From Allobosea sp. UNC402CLCol (lineage in GTDB: Bacteria > Pseudomonadota > Alphaproteobacteria > Rhizobiales > Beijerinckiaceae), in contig NZ_JQJJ01000008.1 in assembly GCF_000745475.1 (NCBI RefSeq), positions 682,001-746,000 of the forward strand: a stretch of 64,000 nucleotides of DNA, in the 5' to 3' direction. The position numbers and the translations under genes were made by a program. Below are positions 53,190-62,242 of this stretch, piece by piece (within the stretch, counting starts at the first letter, position 1; every line of letters starts with the position of its first letter). The notes below the pieces were generated by a model, which was given only the letters and a program-made list of their open reading frames with translations, did not search any database and had not been told where the DNA came from.

Positions 53190-53834
53190 ATGACCGCCAT
53201 CTCGCTCGATCCGCTCGACCTGGCCGCGCTTCTCTGCAGCCGCGTCTGCCATGACGTGATCAGCCCGGTGGGCGCGATTGTCAATGCCCTGGAAGTTCTG
53301 GAGGAAGACGACCCCTCGATGCGCGACTTCGCGCTCGAGCTGATCAAGAAGAGCGCCCGCAACGCCTCGGCCCGCCTGCAATTCGCGCGCCTCGCCTTCG
53401 GCGCGGCCGGCTCTGCCGGCGCGATGATCGACCTCGGCGATGCCGGCAACGTCGCCAACGGCTTCCTCAACGACGAGAAGCTCTCGCTCGACTGGGAGGC
53501 GCCGCGCGCCCTCCTGCCGAAGAACCAGGTCAAGCTGCTGCTGAACCTCCTGCTCATCGCGACGCAGGCCGTGCCGCGCGGCGGCAAGCTGGTCTCGCGC
53601 GCGGTCGTCGAGGGCGAACAGGGCTCCTTCGAGATCACCGCGACCGGCTCGCATGCCCGCATCCCGGCCCATGTCGAGGAGCTGATCGCGGGTCGTTCCG
53701 AGAGCGGCGCGATCGACGCCCACGCCGTCCAGCCGCTCTATGCCGGCATGGTCGCCCGGGCCGCCGGCATGGCGATCACCTTCGCGATCGAGGGCGACAT
53801 GGTCACGATCAAGGCCGCCAAGGCGGAAGCCTGA
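53190..53834 (+). CDS. chpT: Histidine phosphotransferase ChpT
   Basis: The 214-residue protein carries the phospho-accepting His21 in CSRVCHDVISPVGAI, at the start of a dimerising helical hairpin, followed by a degenerate HATPase-like domain (about 90-210). It relays phosphate from CckA to CtrA and CpdR in the cell-cycle pathway. It lies 94 bp upstream of cheA, and ctrA itself is 6 kb downstream. Confidence 0.92.
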   Translation: MTAISLDPLDLAALLCSRVCHDVISPVGAIVNALEVLEEDDPSMRDFALELIKKSARNASARLQFARLAFGAAGSAGAMIDLGDAGNVANGFLNDEKLSLDWEAPRALLPKNQVKLLLNLLLIATQAVPRGGKLVSRAVVEGEQGSFEITATGSHARIPAHVEELIAGRSESGAIDAHAVQPLYAGMVARAAGMAITFAIEGDMVTIKAAKAEA

Positions 53835-53928
53835 GCGAAACTCCGCAGTCGAGGTCGGGTTTCAACCGATCATAAACCCTTCTGCTGCTTTAGTTCCCGC
53901 AGTGCGTCGCGTTGAGTGATCTTCCTGC

Positions 53929-56556
53929 ATGGACGAGCTGCTGCAAGAGTTCCTGACCGAGACCGGCGAGAATCTCGACACGGTCGATCGGGAGCTCGTC
54001 CGTTTCGAGCAGAATCCCAACGACCGCGACATCCTGCGGAACATCTTCCGCCTCGTCCACACCGTCAAAGGCACCTGCGGCTTCATCGGCCTGCCCCGGC
54101 TCGAGGCGCTGACCCATGCGGCCGAGTCGGTGATCGGCCAGTTCCGCGACGGCGCGACGGTCAAGCCGAGCGCCGTCACCGCGATCCTGGAGACGATCGA
54201 CCGGATCAAGGACATCCTGTCCGAGCTGGCCGAAAAGGGGCAGGAGCCGGAGGGCAACGACGAGACGCTGATCGGCGAGCTTCAGGCGCTTGCGAGCCAT
54301 GCCAAGGCCGAGCTGGTCCAGTCGCCGCCCGACGAGGTGTTCGTCGATCCCGTCGCGGCCTATCTCGCGCGCCACGGCAAGGCCCAGGAAGCCGCCGCCC
54401 TCGCCTCGCCCAGCGCCTCCGCTTCCGACGACATCGTCTTCCGCAGCGTGCCCGACCCGCAACGCGGACCGGATGGCCGCATCGAGACCAAGCCACAGGC
54501 CCCTGCCGAGGAAGGCGCGGGCCAGCGCACCGGCGGCCCCCCGACATTGCGCGTCGCGGTCGACACCATCGAACATCTGATGACGATGGTGTCGGAGCTG
54601 GTGCTGACCCGCAACCAGCTGCTCGAAGTCTCGCGGCAGCGGGAAGATGCCGGGCTGAAGGCTCCCCTGCAGCGTCTTTCGCTGATCACCGCCGAATTGC
54701 AGGACGGCGTGATGAAGACCCGGATGCAGCCGATCGGCAGCGCCTGGGCGAAGCTGCCGCGCATCGTGCGCGATCTGAGCAGCGAGCTCGGCAAGCGCAT
54801 CGAGCTGGTGACCGAGGGCGCCGACACCGAACTCGACCGGCAGATCCTCGACCTGATCAAGGATCCGCTGATCCACATGGTCCGCAACTGCGCCGACCAT
54901 GCGCTGGAGTCCGCGGAGGAGCGCCGCGCCGCCGGCAAGCCCGAGCACGGCACGATCCGCGTCTCGGCCTGGCATGAAGGCGGCTCGGTCACGATCGCGG
55001 TCGGCGACGACGGGCGCGGCCTCGATGTCGGGCGCATCGGCCGCAAGGCGATCGCCGCCGGCCTCGCGACCGAAGCCGAGATCGAGAGAATGAGCGACGC
55101 CCAGATCGCCCGCTTCATCTTCCATCCCGGCTTCTCGACGGTCGATAATATCACGGCCGTGTCCGGGCGCGGCGTCGGCATGGACGTCGTCAAGGCGAAT
55201 GTCGATTCGGTCGGCGGCCTCGTCGACATCGCCAGCCGCCCCGGCCAGGGAACGACGATCACCATCAAGATCCCGCTGACGCTCGCCATCATCTCGGCCC
55301 TGATCGTCGTCGCCGGCGAGGAGCGCTATGCGATCCCCCAGACGGCGGTGCGAGAGCTCGTGCGCGTCAAGGCCGGCGACGAGAACCGTCTCGAGGACAT
55401 CAACGGCGCTCCCGTGCTGCGCCTGCGCGGGCGGCTCCTGCCGATCGTCGCGCTCGGCGAGCTGATGGGCGGCGCCAAGAAGGACGGCGCCGACGGCTTC
55501 ATCGTGGTCACCCAGATCGGCGAGCGCCAGTTCGGCATCCTCGTCGACGGCGTCTTCCACACCGAGGAAATCGTGGTGAAGCCGATGTCGAGCAAGCTTC
55601 GGCACATCCCGCTCTTCTCCGGCAACACCATCCTCGGTGACGGCGCCGTCGTGCTGATCGTCGATCCCAACGGCATCGCCCGCCTCGTCGGCGCGGCCGG
55701 TTCCGATGCGGCCGATGACGAGGCGGAAGCCGCGCCGGCGCCGATGGCGAGTGGGGAGCGCACCACGATGCTGGTGTTCCGCACCGGTGCCGACCGGATC
55801 CAGGCCTTGCCGCTCTCGCTCGTCACGCGGCTGGAGGAGGTCGATGCCGACAGCTTCCAGCACGGCGCGGGGCGCACGCTCCTGCATTATCGCAACCGCC
55901 TCGTCCCGGTGACGCCGCTTGGCGAAACCACGCTGCTGCGCGAAGGGCTCCAGCCCCTCGTGATCGTCTCGAATGGCGAGCAGACCGCCGCGCTCGCGGT
56001 GGAGACCATCATCGACATCGTCGACGAAGAATTCGAGCTGGAGTTGGCGACGTCCGGCGAGCGGGGCGTGATCGGTTCGGCGATCCTGCGCGGTCGGGCC
56101 ACCGACATCGTCGATCTCGCCCATTACCTGCCGCTCGGCGAGCCCGGCTGGACCGGCGCAGGCCGGGCAAGCGCGGCGCCGGAGCATGTCCTCTTGGTGG
56201 AGCCCTCGGAGTTCCTGCGGGAGATGCTGAGCCCCGTGCTGCGGGCCTCGGGTCGCATCCTCGCCACCGCGGCGGACGGCAACGCCGCCTCGCAGGCGGC
56301 GATGGCGCCGGAGGTCGGCATCGTCCTCGTCGATCTCGACCGCGACCTCGAGGCCGCGCTGGAGCTGATCGTCGCGCTGCGCGCCCGCCCCCGCGACAAT
56401 CCGCTGCGGCTTCTCGGCCTGACGACCTGCGCGACGCCGGAACTGCACCGCCGGGTGACCGAGGCCGGCGCCGACGGAATCGTCGCCAAATTCGACCGCC
56501 GCGCCCTGCTGGGCGAATTGAACGCCAGCGGCTCCGCGATGAGGGACGCCGCATGA
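53929..56556 (+). CDS. cheA: Chemotaxis histidine kinase CheA with C-terminal receiver domain
   Basis: The 875-residue protein has an HPt domain with His44 (RLVHTVKGTCGF), a dimerisation domain (about 205-270) and an HATPase (N box HMVRNCADHAL near 316, GRGVGMD near 412). A CheW domain spans about 460-600, a second CheW-like segment about 609-735, and a receiver domain about 751-870. No separate P2 (CheY-binding) domain is obvious. In the receiver, the paired acidic residues are Glu-Pro (LLVEPSEF), the Asp is in VDLD and the Lys in VAKFDR. It phosphorylates CheY and CheB. It overlaps cheW by four bases. Confidence 0.95.
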   Translation: MDELLQEFLTETGENLDTVDRELVRFEQNPNDRDILRNIFRLVHTVKGTCGFIGLPRLEALTHAAESVIGQFRDGATVKPSAVTAILETIDRIKDILSELAEKGQEPEGNDETLIGELQALASHAKAELVQSPPDEVFVDPVAAYLARHGKAQEAAALASPSASASDDIVFRSVPDPQRGPDGRIETKPQAPAEEGAGQRTGGPPTLRVAVDTIEHLMTMVSELVLTRNQLLEVSRQREDAGLKAPLQRLSLITAELQDGVMKTRMQPIGSAWAKLPRIVRDLSSELGKRIELVTEGADTELDRQILDLIKDPLIHMVRNCADHALESAEERRAAGKPEHGTIRVSAWHEGGSVTIAVGDDGRGLDVGRIGRKAIAAGLATEAEIERMSDAQIARFIFHPGFSTVDNITAVSGRGVGMDVVKANVDSVGGLVDIASRPGQGTTITIKIPLTLAIISALIVVAGEERYAIPQTAVRELVRVKAGDENRLEDINGAPVLRLRGRLLPIVALGELMGGAKKDGADGFIVVTQIGERQFGILVDGVFHTEEIVVKPMSSKLRHIPLFSGNTILGDGAVVLIVDPNGIARLVGAAGSDAADDEAEAAPAPMASGERTTMLVFRTGADRIQALPLSLVTRLEEVDADSFQHGAGRTLLHYRNRLVPVTPLGETTLLREGLQPLVIVSNGEQTAALAVETIIDIVDEEFELELATSGERGVIGSAILRGRATDIVDLAHYLPLGEPGWTGAGRASAAPEHVLLVEPSEFLREMLSPVLRASGRILATAADGNAASQAAMAPEVGIVLVDLDRDLEAALELIVALRARPRDNPLRLLGLTTCATPELHRRVTEAGADGIVAKFDRRALLGELNASGSAMRDAA

Positions 56557-57050
56557 CCGGAAGCCCGAGCCATGACCAGGGCCCGGCGCCGCATTTCGCG
56601 GATTCGCTGGACTATGTGACGGTCCGGATCGGCGGACAGCTGCTGGGGCTGCCGATCGAGCGCGTGCGCGACGTCTTCATCACCCATCGCATCACGCTCG
56701 TTCCCGGGGCACCGCCGGACATTGTCGGCCTGCTCAATCTGCGCGGCCGCATCGTCACCGCGATCTGCCTGCGCAGCCGGCTGGGTTGCCCGGTCCCCGA
56801 GACGCTCGACCAGAGACATGCCGAATTGACGGCGATCGGCCTCGACCATCGCGGCGAGGCCTATGCGCTGATCGTCGACGCCGTCGGCGAGGTCGTGCGG
56901 CTCGATCGTTCGACCCTCGAGCCATTGCCCGTCAATCTCGACAGGACATGGGCCGCGCTGGCGGGCGGCGTCCACCGCCTCCCCCACGAACTGCTCGTCA
57001 TCCTCGATCTCGACGCCGTTCTTGACCTTGACCTGCAAGCCGCAGCCTGA
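56553..57050 (+). CDS. cheW: Chemotaxis coupling protein CheW
   Basis: The 165-residue single CheW domain contains VTVRIGGQLLGLPIERVRDV and the conserved GLLNLRGRIVTAICLRSRLG region. It links receptors to CheA. The ATGA overlap with cheA indicates equal, coupled synthesis. Confidence 0.95.
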   Translation: MTGSPSHDQGPAPHFADSLDYVTVRIGGQLLGLPIERVRDVFITHRITLVPGAPPDIVGLLNLRGRIVTAICLRSRLGCPVPETLDQRHAELTAIGLDHRGEAYALIVDAVGEVVRLDRSTLEPLPVNLDRTWAALAGGVHRLPHELLVILDLDAVLDLDLQAAA

Positions 57051-57079
57051 GTGCCCGGCAGAGTTTCTGGAGACAGACC

Positions 57080-57445
57080 ATGAAGTACTGCCTCGTTGTC
57101 GACGACTCGGCGGTGATCCGAAAAGTAGCCCGCCGCATCCTCGAAGGGTTGCAGTTCCGCATCGCCGAGGCGGAAGACGGCGCGCGCGCCATCGACGCCT
57201 GCAAGGGCGAGATGCCGGACGCCGTGCTGCTCGACTGGAACATGCCGATCATGGACGGCTATGAATTCCTGCGCACGCTGCGCCAGATGCCCGGCGGCAA
57301 GCGGCCCAAGGTCGTGTTCTGCACCACCGAGAACGACATCGCCCATATCGCGCGGGCCATGCATGCCGGTGCCGACGAATACATCATGAAGCCGTTCGAC
57401 AAGGAGATCGTGGCGTCCAAGTTCCATCAGGTCGGGCTGCTCTGA
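57080..57445 (+). CDS. cheY: Chemotaxis response regulator CheY
   Basis: The 121-residue stand-alone receiver keeps every key residue: Asp8, Asp9, phospho-acceptor Asp52 (LLDWNMP), Thr83 and Lys104 (MKPFD). It would bind the flagellar switch when phosphorylated. It starts 29 bp after cheW. Confidence 0.93.
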   Translation: MKYCLVVDDSAVIRKVARRILEGLQFRIAEAEDGARAIDACKGEMPDAVLLDWNMPIMDGYEFLRTLRQMPGGKRPKVVFCTTENDIAHIARAMHAGADEYIMKPFDKEIVASKFHQVGLL

Positions 57446-57512
57446 GCCTCCAGGCTCGCAACGCTTCCTCGCCTTCGACGACGACGCCTTTCCGCAACCG
57501 GGTTGCGCCAGC

Positions 57513-58622
57513 ATGATCGTTTCGCGTTCAGCCTCGCCCGGTTCCGGCCGGCACAAGACGGTCGTCATAGCCGATGACTCGGCGGTCGTGCGCGGACTGT
57601 TCGCGCGCTGGCTCGGCGAAACCGGCAACTTCCATGTCGTCGCCGTGGCCGGAGACGGCGAGACGGCGCTGGCCCATGCCGGCCGCTTCAAGCCGGACGT
57701 GCTGGTGCTCGATCTCGACATGCGTGGCGTCGATGGCCCCAGCGCCCTGCCGCACATCCTGCGGGAAAGCCCGCACACCAGCATCCTGCTCGCGGCGACG
57801 CTGAACGAGCGCAATACGCGCCTCGCCCTGGAATGCATGACGAAAGGCGCGATGGATCTCGTCTCCAAGCCCGACAGCCGCGCCGGCATGACGCTGTCGC
57901 TCGACTTCCGCAGCGAGTTCCTGCTGAAGCTCGGCAACATCGCCCAATCCGCGACCCAGCCGGGGACGTTGCCGCCCGAGGTCGATCTCGGCTGGCCGGC
58001 CGGCCATACCGATCTGCGGCCCCTCGTCTGGGCTATGCCGCGCTATCTGCTGATCGGCGCCTCGACCGGCGGCCCGCGCGCCGTCGCTCGGGTCCTTTTC
58101 GACATCGGCGACGCGCTGAGGGACATCACCACGCTCGTCGTCCAGCACATGCCTCCCCTGTTCACGGCCTCCTTCGCCGAGCAGGTCGCAAGCCATGTCG
58201 GCATCCCCACACGCGAGCCGTTCGATGGCGAGCGCCTGGCGCGCGGCACCGTCTACATCGCGCCGGGCGGGCGGCATCTCGGCATTGACCGGAGGCTCGG
58301 CCATATCGTGGCGGCGATCAGCGACGGCCCCCCGGTCAATTTCTGTCGCCCGGCCGTCGATGTCCTGTTCGGCGATGCGGCCCGCCATCTCGGCGCCGCG
58401 GCGCTGGGGCTGGTGCTCACCGGCATGGGCAGCGACGGCACGGACGGCGCCGCGGCCCTGCGCCAGGCCGGGGCCGCCGTCGTCGCGCAGGATGAACAGA
58501 GCAGCACGATCTGGGGTATGCCCGGCTCGGTCGTGCGTGCCCGCCACGCCAGCGCGGTCGCGCCACTCGACGAGATCGGTGGCGCGATCCGGGCTCTCCT
58601 GCGGGGAGCGCCGCCGGCATGA
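57513..58622 (+). CDS. cheB: Chemotaxis protein-glutamate methylesterase/glutaminase CheB
   Basis: The 369-residue protein joins a receiver domain (Asp21, Asp22, phospho-acceptor Asp67) to a methylesterase domain with the triad Ser184 (GASTGGP), His212 (VQHMP) and Asp308 (GMGSDGTDG). It demethylates and deamidates receptors. It overlaps cheR by four bases. Confidence 0.95.
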   Translation: MIVSRSASPGSGRHKTVVIADDSAVVRGLFARWLGETGNFHVVAVAGDGETALAHAGRFKPDVLVLDLDMRGVDGPSALPHILRESPHTSILLAATLNERNTRLALECMTKGAMDLVSKPDSRAGMTLSLDFRSEFLLKLGNIAQSATQPGTLPPEVDLGWPAGHTDLRPLVWAMPRYLLIGASTGGPRAVARVLFDIGDALRDITTLVVQHMPPLFTASFAEQVASHVGIPTREPFDGERLARGTVYIAPGGRHLGIDRRLGHIVAAISDGPPVNFCRPAVDVLFGDAARHLGAAALGLVLTGMGSDGTDGAAALRQAGAAVVAQDEQSSTIWGMPGSVVRARHASAVAPLDEIGGAIRALLRGAPPA

Positions 58623-59509
58623 CGGAAACGGACTTCGCCTTCCTGCGCCTGCTGCTGCGGCAGCGTTCCGGCCTGGCTCTGGGCACGGACAAGCGTTATC
58701 TCGCCGAGAGCCGCCTGAGCATCCTGTGCCGGCGCCGCAGCATCGAGAGCATCGAGGTGCTGATGCAGCGAATGCGGCTCGGCCGCGATCCCCAGTTGGA
58801 GGCCGCCGTGGTCGAGGCGATGACCACCAACGAGACCCTGTTCTTCCGCGACCGCACGCCGTTCGACCTCTTCCGTGATGTCCTGCTGCCCGAAAAGCTC
58901 GCTGCCAACGCGGCTTCGCGTTCGCTGCGCATCTGGTGCGCCGCGGTTTCGAGCGGCCAGGAGGCCTATTCGCTCGCCATGCTGATCGACGACATGGCCG
59001 AGCGCCTTGCCGGCTGGAAGATCGAGATCCTCGGCACCGACATCTCCGGCGACGTGCTGGAGAAGGCACGCTCCGGCATCTACAGCCAGTTCGAGGTGCA
59101 GCGCGGCCTGCCGATCCAGATGCTGCTGAAGCATTTCAGCCAGCGCGGCGACAAATGGCAGATCGCCGACCGGCTGCGTGCGAAGGTCGATTTCCGCCAG
59201 CACAACCTGCTGGAGCGCAACGACCATTTCGGCCGCTTCGACATCGTGTTCTGCCGCAACGTCCTGATCTATTTCGACGTGCCGACGAAGGAGAAGGCGT
59301 TGGACCTCCTCGCCCAGCGGCTCGCGCCGGCGGGAGGCCTCGTCCTGGGAGCGACGGAAACCGTCGTCGGCCTCGTGACGGCGTTGCAGCCTGACCCGCA
59401 GCACCGCGGGCTTTACCGGCCGGCGACCGGGCCACGGCCGGCGGCGACACCCGCATTTCCCCGCCCCCTCGATCGGCGCGCGCCCGGTCGCAACGCCACC
59501 GCACATTGA
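58619..59509 (+). CDS. cheR: Chemotaxis protein methyltransferase CheR
   Basis: The 296-residue protein has the N-terminal helical CheR domain (TTNETLFFRDRTPFDLF) and a SAM domain with IWCAAVSSGQEAYSLAM (replacing the usual WxAxCSxGEE), EILGTDISGDVLEKAR and FDIVFCRNVLIYFD. It methylates receptor glutamates. The C-terminal 40 residues are Pro/Arg-rich. It is last in the cheAWYBR operon, converging on ctrA. Confidence 0.93.
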   Translation: MTETDFAFLRLLLRQRSGLALGTDKRYLAESRLSILCRRRSIESIEVLMQRMRLGRDPQLEAAVVEAMTTNETLFFRDRTPFDLFRDVLLPEKLAANAASRSLRIWCAAVSSGQEAYSLAMLIDDMAERLAGWKIEILGTDISGDVLEKARSGIYSQFEVQRGLPIQMLLKHFSQRGDKWQIADRLRAKVDFRQHNLLERNDHFGRFDIVFCRNVLIYFDVPTKEKALDLLAQRLAPAGGLVLGATETVVGLVTALQPDPQHRGLYRPATGPRPAATPAFPRPLDRRAPGRNATAH

Positions 59510-59637
59510 AGCTGGGCGAAGGTTCTCGAGGCGAAGGTTTTCGAGGGGCGAGGCGCCGCCGGAAGCACTCCGAACGATCCGGGCCGTTTCCGATCTGGCC
59601 CGGCAGACTTGGTCCAGAAAGAGCCCGATAAACAAAA

Positions 59638-59657
59638 ACCCCGCCTTGCGGCGGGGT
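59638..59657 (-). terminator. Intrinsic terminator of ctrA
   Basis: An 8-bp perfect stem (59638-59645 with 59650-59657) with a TTGC loop. Read on the minus strand it is followed by TTTTTGTTT (complement of 59630-59638). It lies 95 bp after the ctrA stop and faces the end of cheR. Confidence 0.85.
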
Positions 59658-59751
59658 CCCGTCGACCTGTCGTGTACATCCGACGATCAGGTCAAAACTC
59701 TTATCTCCCTGCCGCGTGACCGTCGCATGACGACGAAGCGACGGGAATGCG

Positions 59752-60453
59752 TCAGGCCGGGATGCGTTCCTCGACGTCGGAAGGCTCGCGCAGCACATAA
59801 CCGCGGCCCCAGACCGTCTCGATGTAGTTCTTGCCGTCCGAGGCGTTCGCCAGCTTCTTGCGCAGCTTGCAGATGAAGACGTCGATGATCTTGAGCTCGG
59901 GCTCGTCCATGCCGCCATAGAGATGGTTGAGGAACATCTCCTTGGTGAGCGTCGTGCCCTTGCGGAGCGAGAGCAGCTCCAGCATCTGGTATTCCTTGCC
60001 GGTCAGGTGCACGCGGGCGGCATCGACCTCGACCGTCTTGGTGTCGAGATTGACGACCAGATCGCCGGTGGTGATGACCGACTGGGCGTGGCCCTTCGAG
60101 CGACGCACAATCGCATGGATGCGGGCGACCAGCTCGTCCTTGTGGAACGGCTTGGTGAGATAGTCGTCGGCGCCGAAGCCGAGGCCCTTCACCTTGTCCT
60201 CGATCCCGGCGAGGCCGGAGAGGATCAGGATCGGCGTCTTGACCTTGGCGACCCGCAAGCTGCGCAGAACCTCGTAACCCGACATGTCGGGGAGGTTCAG
60301 ATCGAGCAGGATGATGTCGTAGTCGTAGAGTTTGCCGAGATCGACGCCCTCTTCGCCGAGATCCGTCGTATAGACGTTGAAGCTCTCGGATTTGAGCATG
60401 AGCTCGATGCTTTGAGCGGTCGCGCTATCGTCCTCGATCAGCAGAACCCGCAT
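59752..60453 (-). CDS. ctrA: Cell-cycle master response regulator CtrA
   Basis: The 233-residue OmpR/PhoB-type regulator has receiver residues Asp8, Asp9, phospho-acceptor Asp51 (LLDLNLPD) and Lys in DDYLTKPF. Its winged-helix domain spans about 124-228 ([26 protein letters not shown]). It controls cell division, motility and replication timing. The start ATG at 60453 gives the canonical MRVLLIEDD. It is phosphorylated through ChpT, whose gene is nearby. Confidence 0.97.
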   Translation of the reverse strand: MRVLLIEDDSATAQSIELMLKSESFNVYTTDLGEEGVDLGKLYDYDIILLDLNLPDMSGYEVLRSLRVAKVKTPILILSGLAGIEDKVKGLGFGADDYLTKPFHKDELVARIHAIVRRSKGHAQSVITTGDLVVNLDTKTVEVDAARVHLTGKEYQMLELLSLRKGTTLTKEMFLNHLYGGMDEPELKIIDVFICKLRKKLANASDGKNYIETVWGRGYVLREPSDVEERIPA

Positions 60454-60572
60454 GTCCACGTCCCCAATTTCGCCCGCAGGGCAGGTTGATCGCTCTTTTC
60501 GCCCGGACCAGCCCGGAACCGGACGACGACGCACTTGCCCGATGAAACGCCACGCGACACGCTACGGTGAAT

Positions 60573-60579
60573 TGGTTAA
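60573..60579 (-). promoter_or_regulatory. CtrA-type half-site TTAACCA in the ctrA promoter region
   Basis: On the minus strand the sequence GTTAACCAAT covers 60580-60571, about 120 bp upstream of the ctrA start. This is consistent with autoregulation as known in Caulobacter and rhizobia. The site is a half-motif only. Confidence 0.45.
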
Positions 60580-60587
60580 CAAACCGT

Positions 60588-60592
60588 GATTC
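60588..60592. promoter_or_regulatory. GANTC (CcrM-type) site, GATTC
   Basis: GATTC lies 135 bp upstream of ctrA. GANTC methylation by CcrM couples ctrA transcription to replication in Caulobacter and relatives. Confidence 0.4.
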
Positions 60593-60640
60593 CCGAGCGC
60601 AAGGGCTTCCTTGGAGAAAGTGAACGATCCTTGTCCAGGT

Positions 60641-60645
60641 GAGTC
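60641..60645. promoter_or_regulatory. GANTC (CcrM-type) site, GAGTC
   Basis: This is a second GANTC, 49 bp from the first, also in the ctrA upstream region. Whether the genome encodes CcrM cannot be seen here. Confidence 0.35.
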
Positions 60646-60797
60646 GAATTTGACACGGATCGACGAGCACTCCTCCGCGAAAACGCCGTTTCGCGGAGAC
60701 CGCCTCGGGAAACGGGGCAGCAAAAGCCCCGCGACACGCAGCGATCTCGAAACACAGTGTTAATCACAGAGGTAAACGAAAGGTTGACGAAGGCCTT

Positions 60798-62144
60798 ATG
60801 AGCAACCCTTCACACGGTACTGGACGGCTCTCGGCCCTGGCCTCCGCCATCGACGGCCTGGACGGAATGACGGTCTATGGCCGTGTCATCGGCGTGCGCG
60901 GCTTGCTCGTCGAGGTCGCCGGTCCCATCGGCGCGATGAGCCTGGGCGGCCGGGTCGGCATCGAGATCGCGCCGGACACGCGCGTCCCCTGCGAAGTCGT
61001 CGGCTTTTCGGGCGAGAAGGCGCTGGTCATGCCCTTCGGCGGTCTCGACGGTGTGCGCCGCGGGTGCCCGGCTTATGTCGACCGCGCGCAGCCGGGCCTC
61101 TCGCCCACCTCGGCCTGGCTCGGGCGCGTCGTCGATGCGCTCGGCCGTCCGGTCGATGGCGGCCCGCCGCTGCCGCAGGGCGACACGCTCTACGCCTTTC
61201 GCGCCGATCCGCCGCCGGCCCACGCCCGGCGCCGCGTCGGCAAGCCGCTCGACCTCGGCGTGCGCGCGCTCAACGCCTTCCTGACCTGCTGCCTCGGCCA
61301 GCGCATGGGCATCTTCGCCGGTTCGGGCGTCGGCAAGTCGGTGCTGCTTTCGATGCTGGCCCGCTATGCCCGCGCCGACGTCAACATCATCGGCCTCGTC
61401 GGCGAGCGCGGCCGCGAGGTTCAGGAGTTCCTGCAGGAGGACCTCGGGCCGGAGGGCCTCGCCCGCTCGATCGTCGTCGTCGCGACCTCCGACGAGCCTG
61501 CTTTGATGCGCAAGCAGGCGGCGCTCACCACGCTGACGCTCGCCGAATATTTCCGCGACCGCGGCCTGCAGGTGATGTGCCTGATGGATTCGGTGACGCG
61601 CTTCGCCATGGCGATGCGCGAGATCGGGCTCGCCGCCGGCGAGCCGCCGACGACCAAGGGCTACACGCCGACCGTCTTCGCCGAATTGCCGCGCCTTCTG
61701 GAGCGTGCCGGACCAGGCACCGAAGACGGGGCCATCACCGGCCTCTTCACCGTGCTGGTCGATGGCGGCGACCATGACGAGCCGGTCGCCGACGCGGTGC
61801 GCGGCATCCTCGACGGCCATATCGTGATGGAGCGTTCCATCGCCGAGCGCGGCCGCTATCCGGCGATCAACATCCTGAAATCGGTCTCGCGCACCATGCC
61901 GCGCTCCTGCGACCCGGCTTATTACCCCGTCGTGCAGAAGGCGCGCGCCACGCTCGCGACCTATGCCGACATGGAGGAATTGATTCGCCTTGGCGCCTAT
62001 CGCCAGGGCGCCTCGGCCGAGGTCGACGAGGCGATCCGCCTCAACCCGGCGCTGGAGGCCTTCCTCAAGCAGGCCAAGGACGATGCGACCTCGCTTCCGG
62101 AAAGCTATGCCCGCCTCGCAGCGATCATGAGCGAAGGCGCATGA
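60798..62144 (+). CDS. fliI: Flagellum-specific ATPase FliI
   Basis: The 448-residue protein resembles the F1 beta subunit. It has Walker [10 protein letters not shown] (about 175-183), [14 protein letters not shown], Walker B-like [16 protein letters not shown] and [20 protein letters not shown]. It drives type III export of flagellar parts together with FliH and FliJ. It is divergent from ctrA, a conserved arrangement in alphaproteobacteria. The gene behind it is not fliJ. Confidence 0.95.
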   Translation: MSNPSHGTGRLSALASAIDGLDGMTVYGRVIGVRGLLVEVAGPIGAMSLGGRVGIEIAPDTRVPCEVVGFSGEKALVMPFGGLDGVRRGCPAYVDRAQPGLSPTSAWLGRVVDALGRPVDGGPPLPQGDTLYAFRADPPPAHARRRVGKPLDLGVRALNAFLTCCLGQRMGIFAGSGVGKSVLLSMLARYARADVNIIGLVGERGREVQEFLQEDLGPEGLARSIVVVATSDEPALMRKQAALTTLTLAEYFRDRGLQVMCLMDSVTRFAMAMREIGLAAGEPPTTKGYTPTVFAELPRLLERAGPGTEDGAITGLFTVLVDGGDHDEPVADAVRGILDGHIVMERSIAERGRYPAINILKSVSRTMPRSCDPAYYPVVQKARATLATYADMEELIRLGAYRQGASAEVDEAIRLNPALEAFLKQAKDDATSLPESYARLAAIMSEGA

Positions 62145-62242
62145 GCACGGCATTGCCAGGAGGACGCCCTATGACAGGCCGAGGCCCTGACGCCGGCAGG
62201 GGACGCTATGTTACGGTGGCCCGCCTGCGGAAGGACATCTCG

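Larger units (their letters stand above)
60454..60797. other. ctrA-fliI divergent intergenic region (344 bp)
   Basis: This long gap holds the promoters of ctrA (minus) and fliI (plus). It contains the CtrA-type half-site at 60573-60579, two GANTC sites, and a weak TTAA-N8-GTAAAC sequence at 60760-60777 before fliI. It is locally AT-richer than the genes. No ORF or RNA gene is evident. Confidence 0.6.

Noticed and set aside
53890..56448. 852-codon frame antisense to cheA
   Set aside because: High GC keeps antisense frames open here. The translation has no domain and cheA is unmistakable on the other strand.
60760..60777. Full CtrA box before fliI (TTAA-N7-TTAA)
   Set aside because: Only the first TTAA matches. 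The second half reads GGTAAAC, so it is kept as a weak note within the intergenic region and not as a site.
62141..62242. ATG overlapping the fliI stop as start of the molybdopterin-fold gene
   Set aside because: It would place 34 polar, Arg-rich residues before a good signal peptide. The ATG at 62243 has its own ribosome site.
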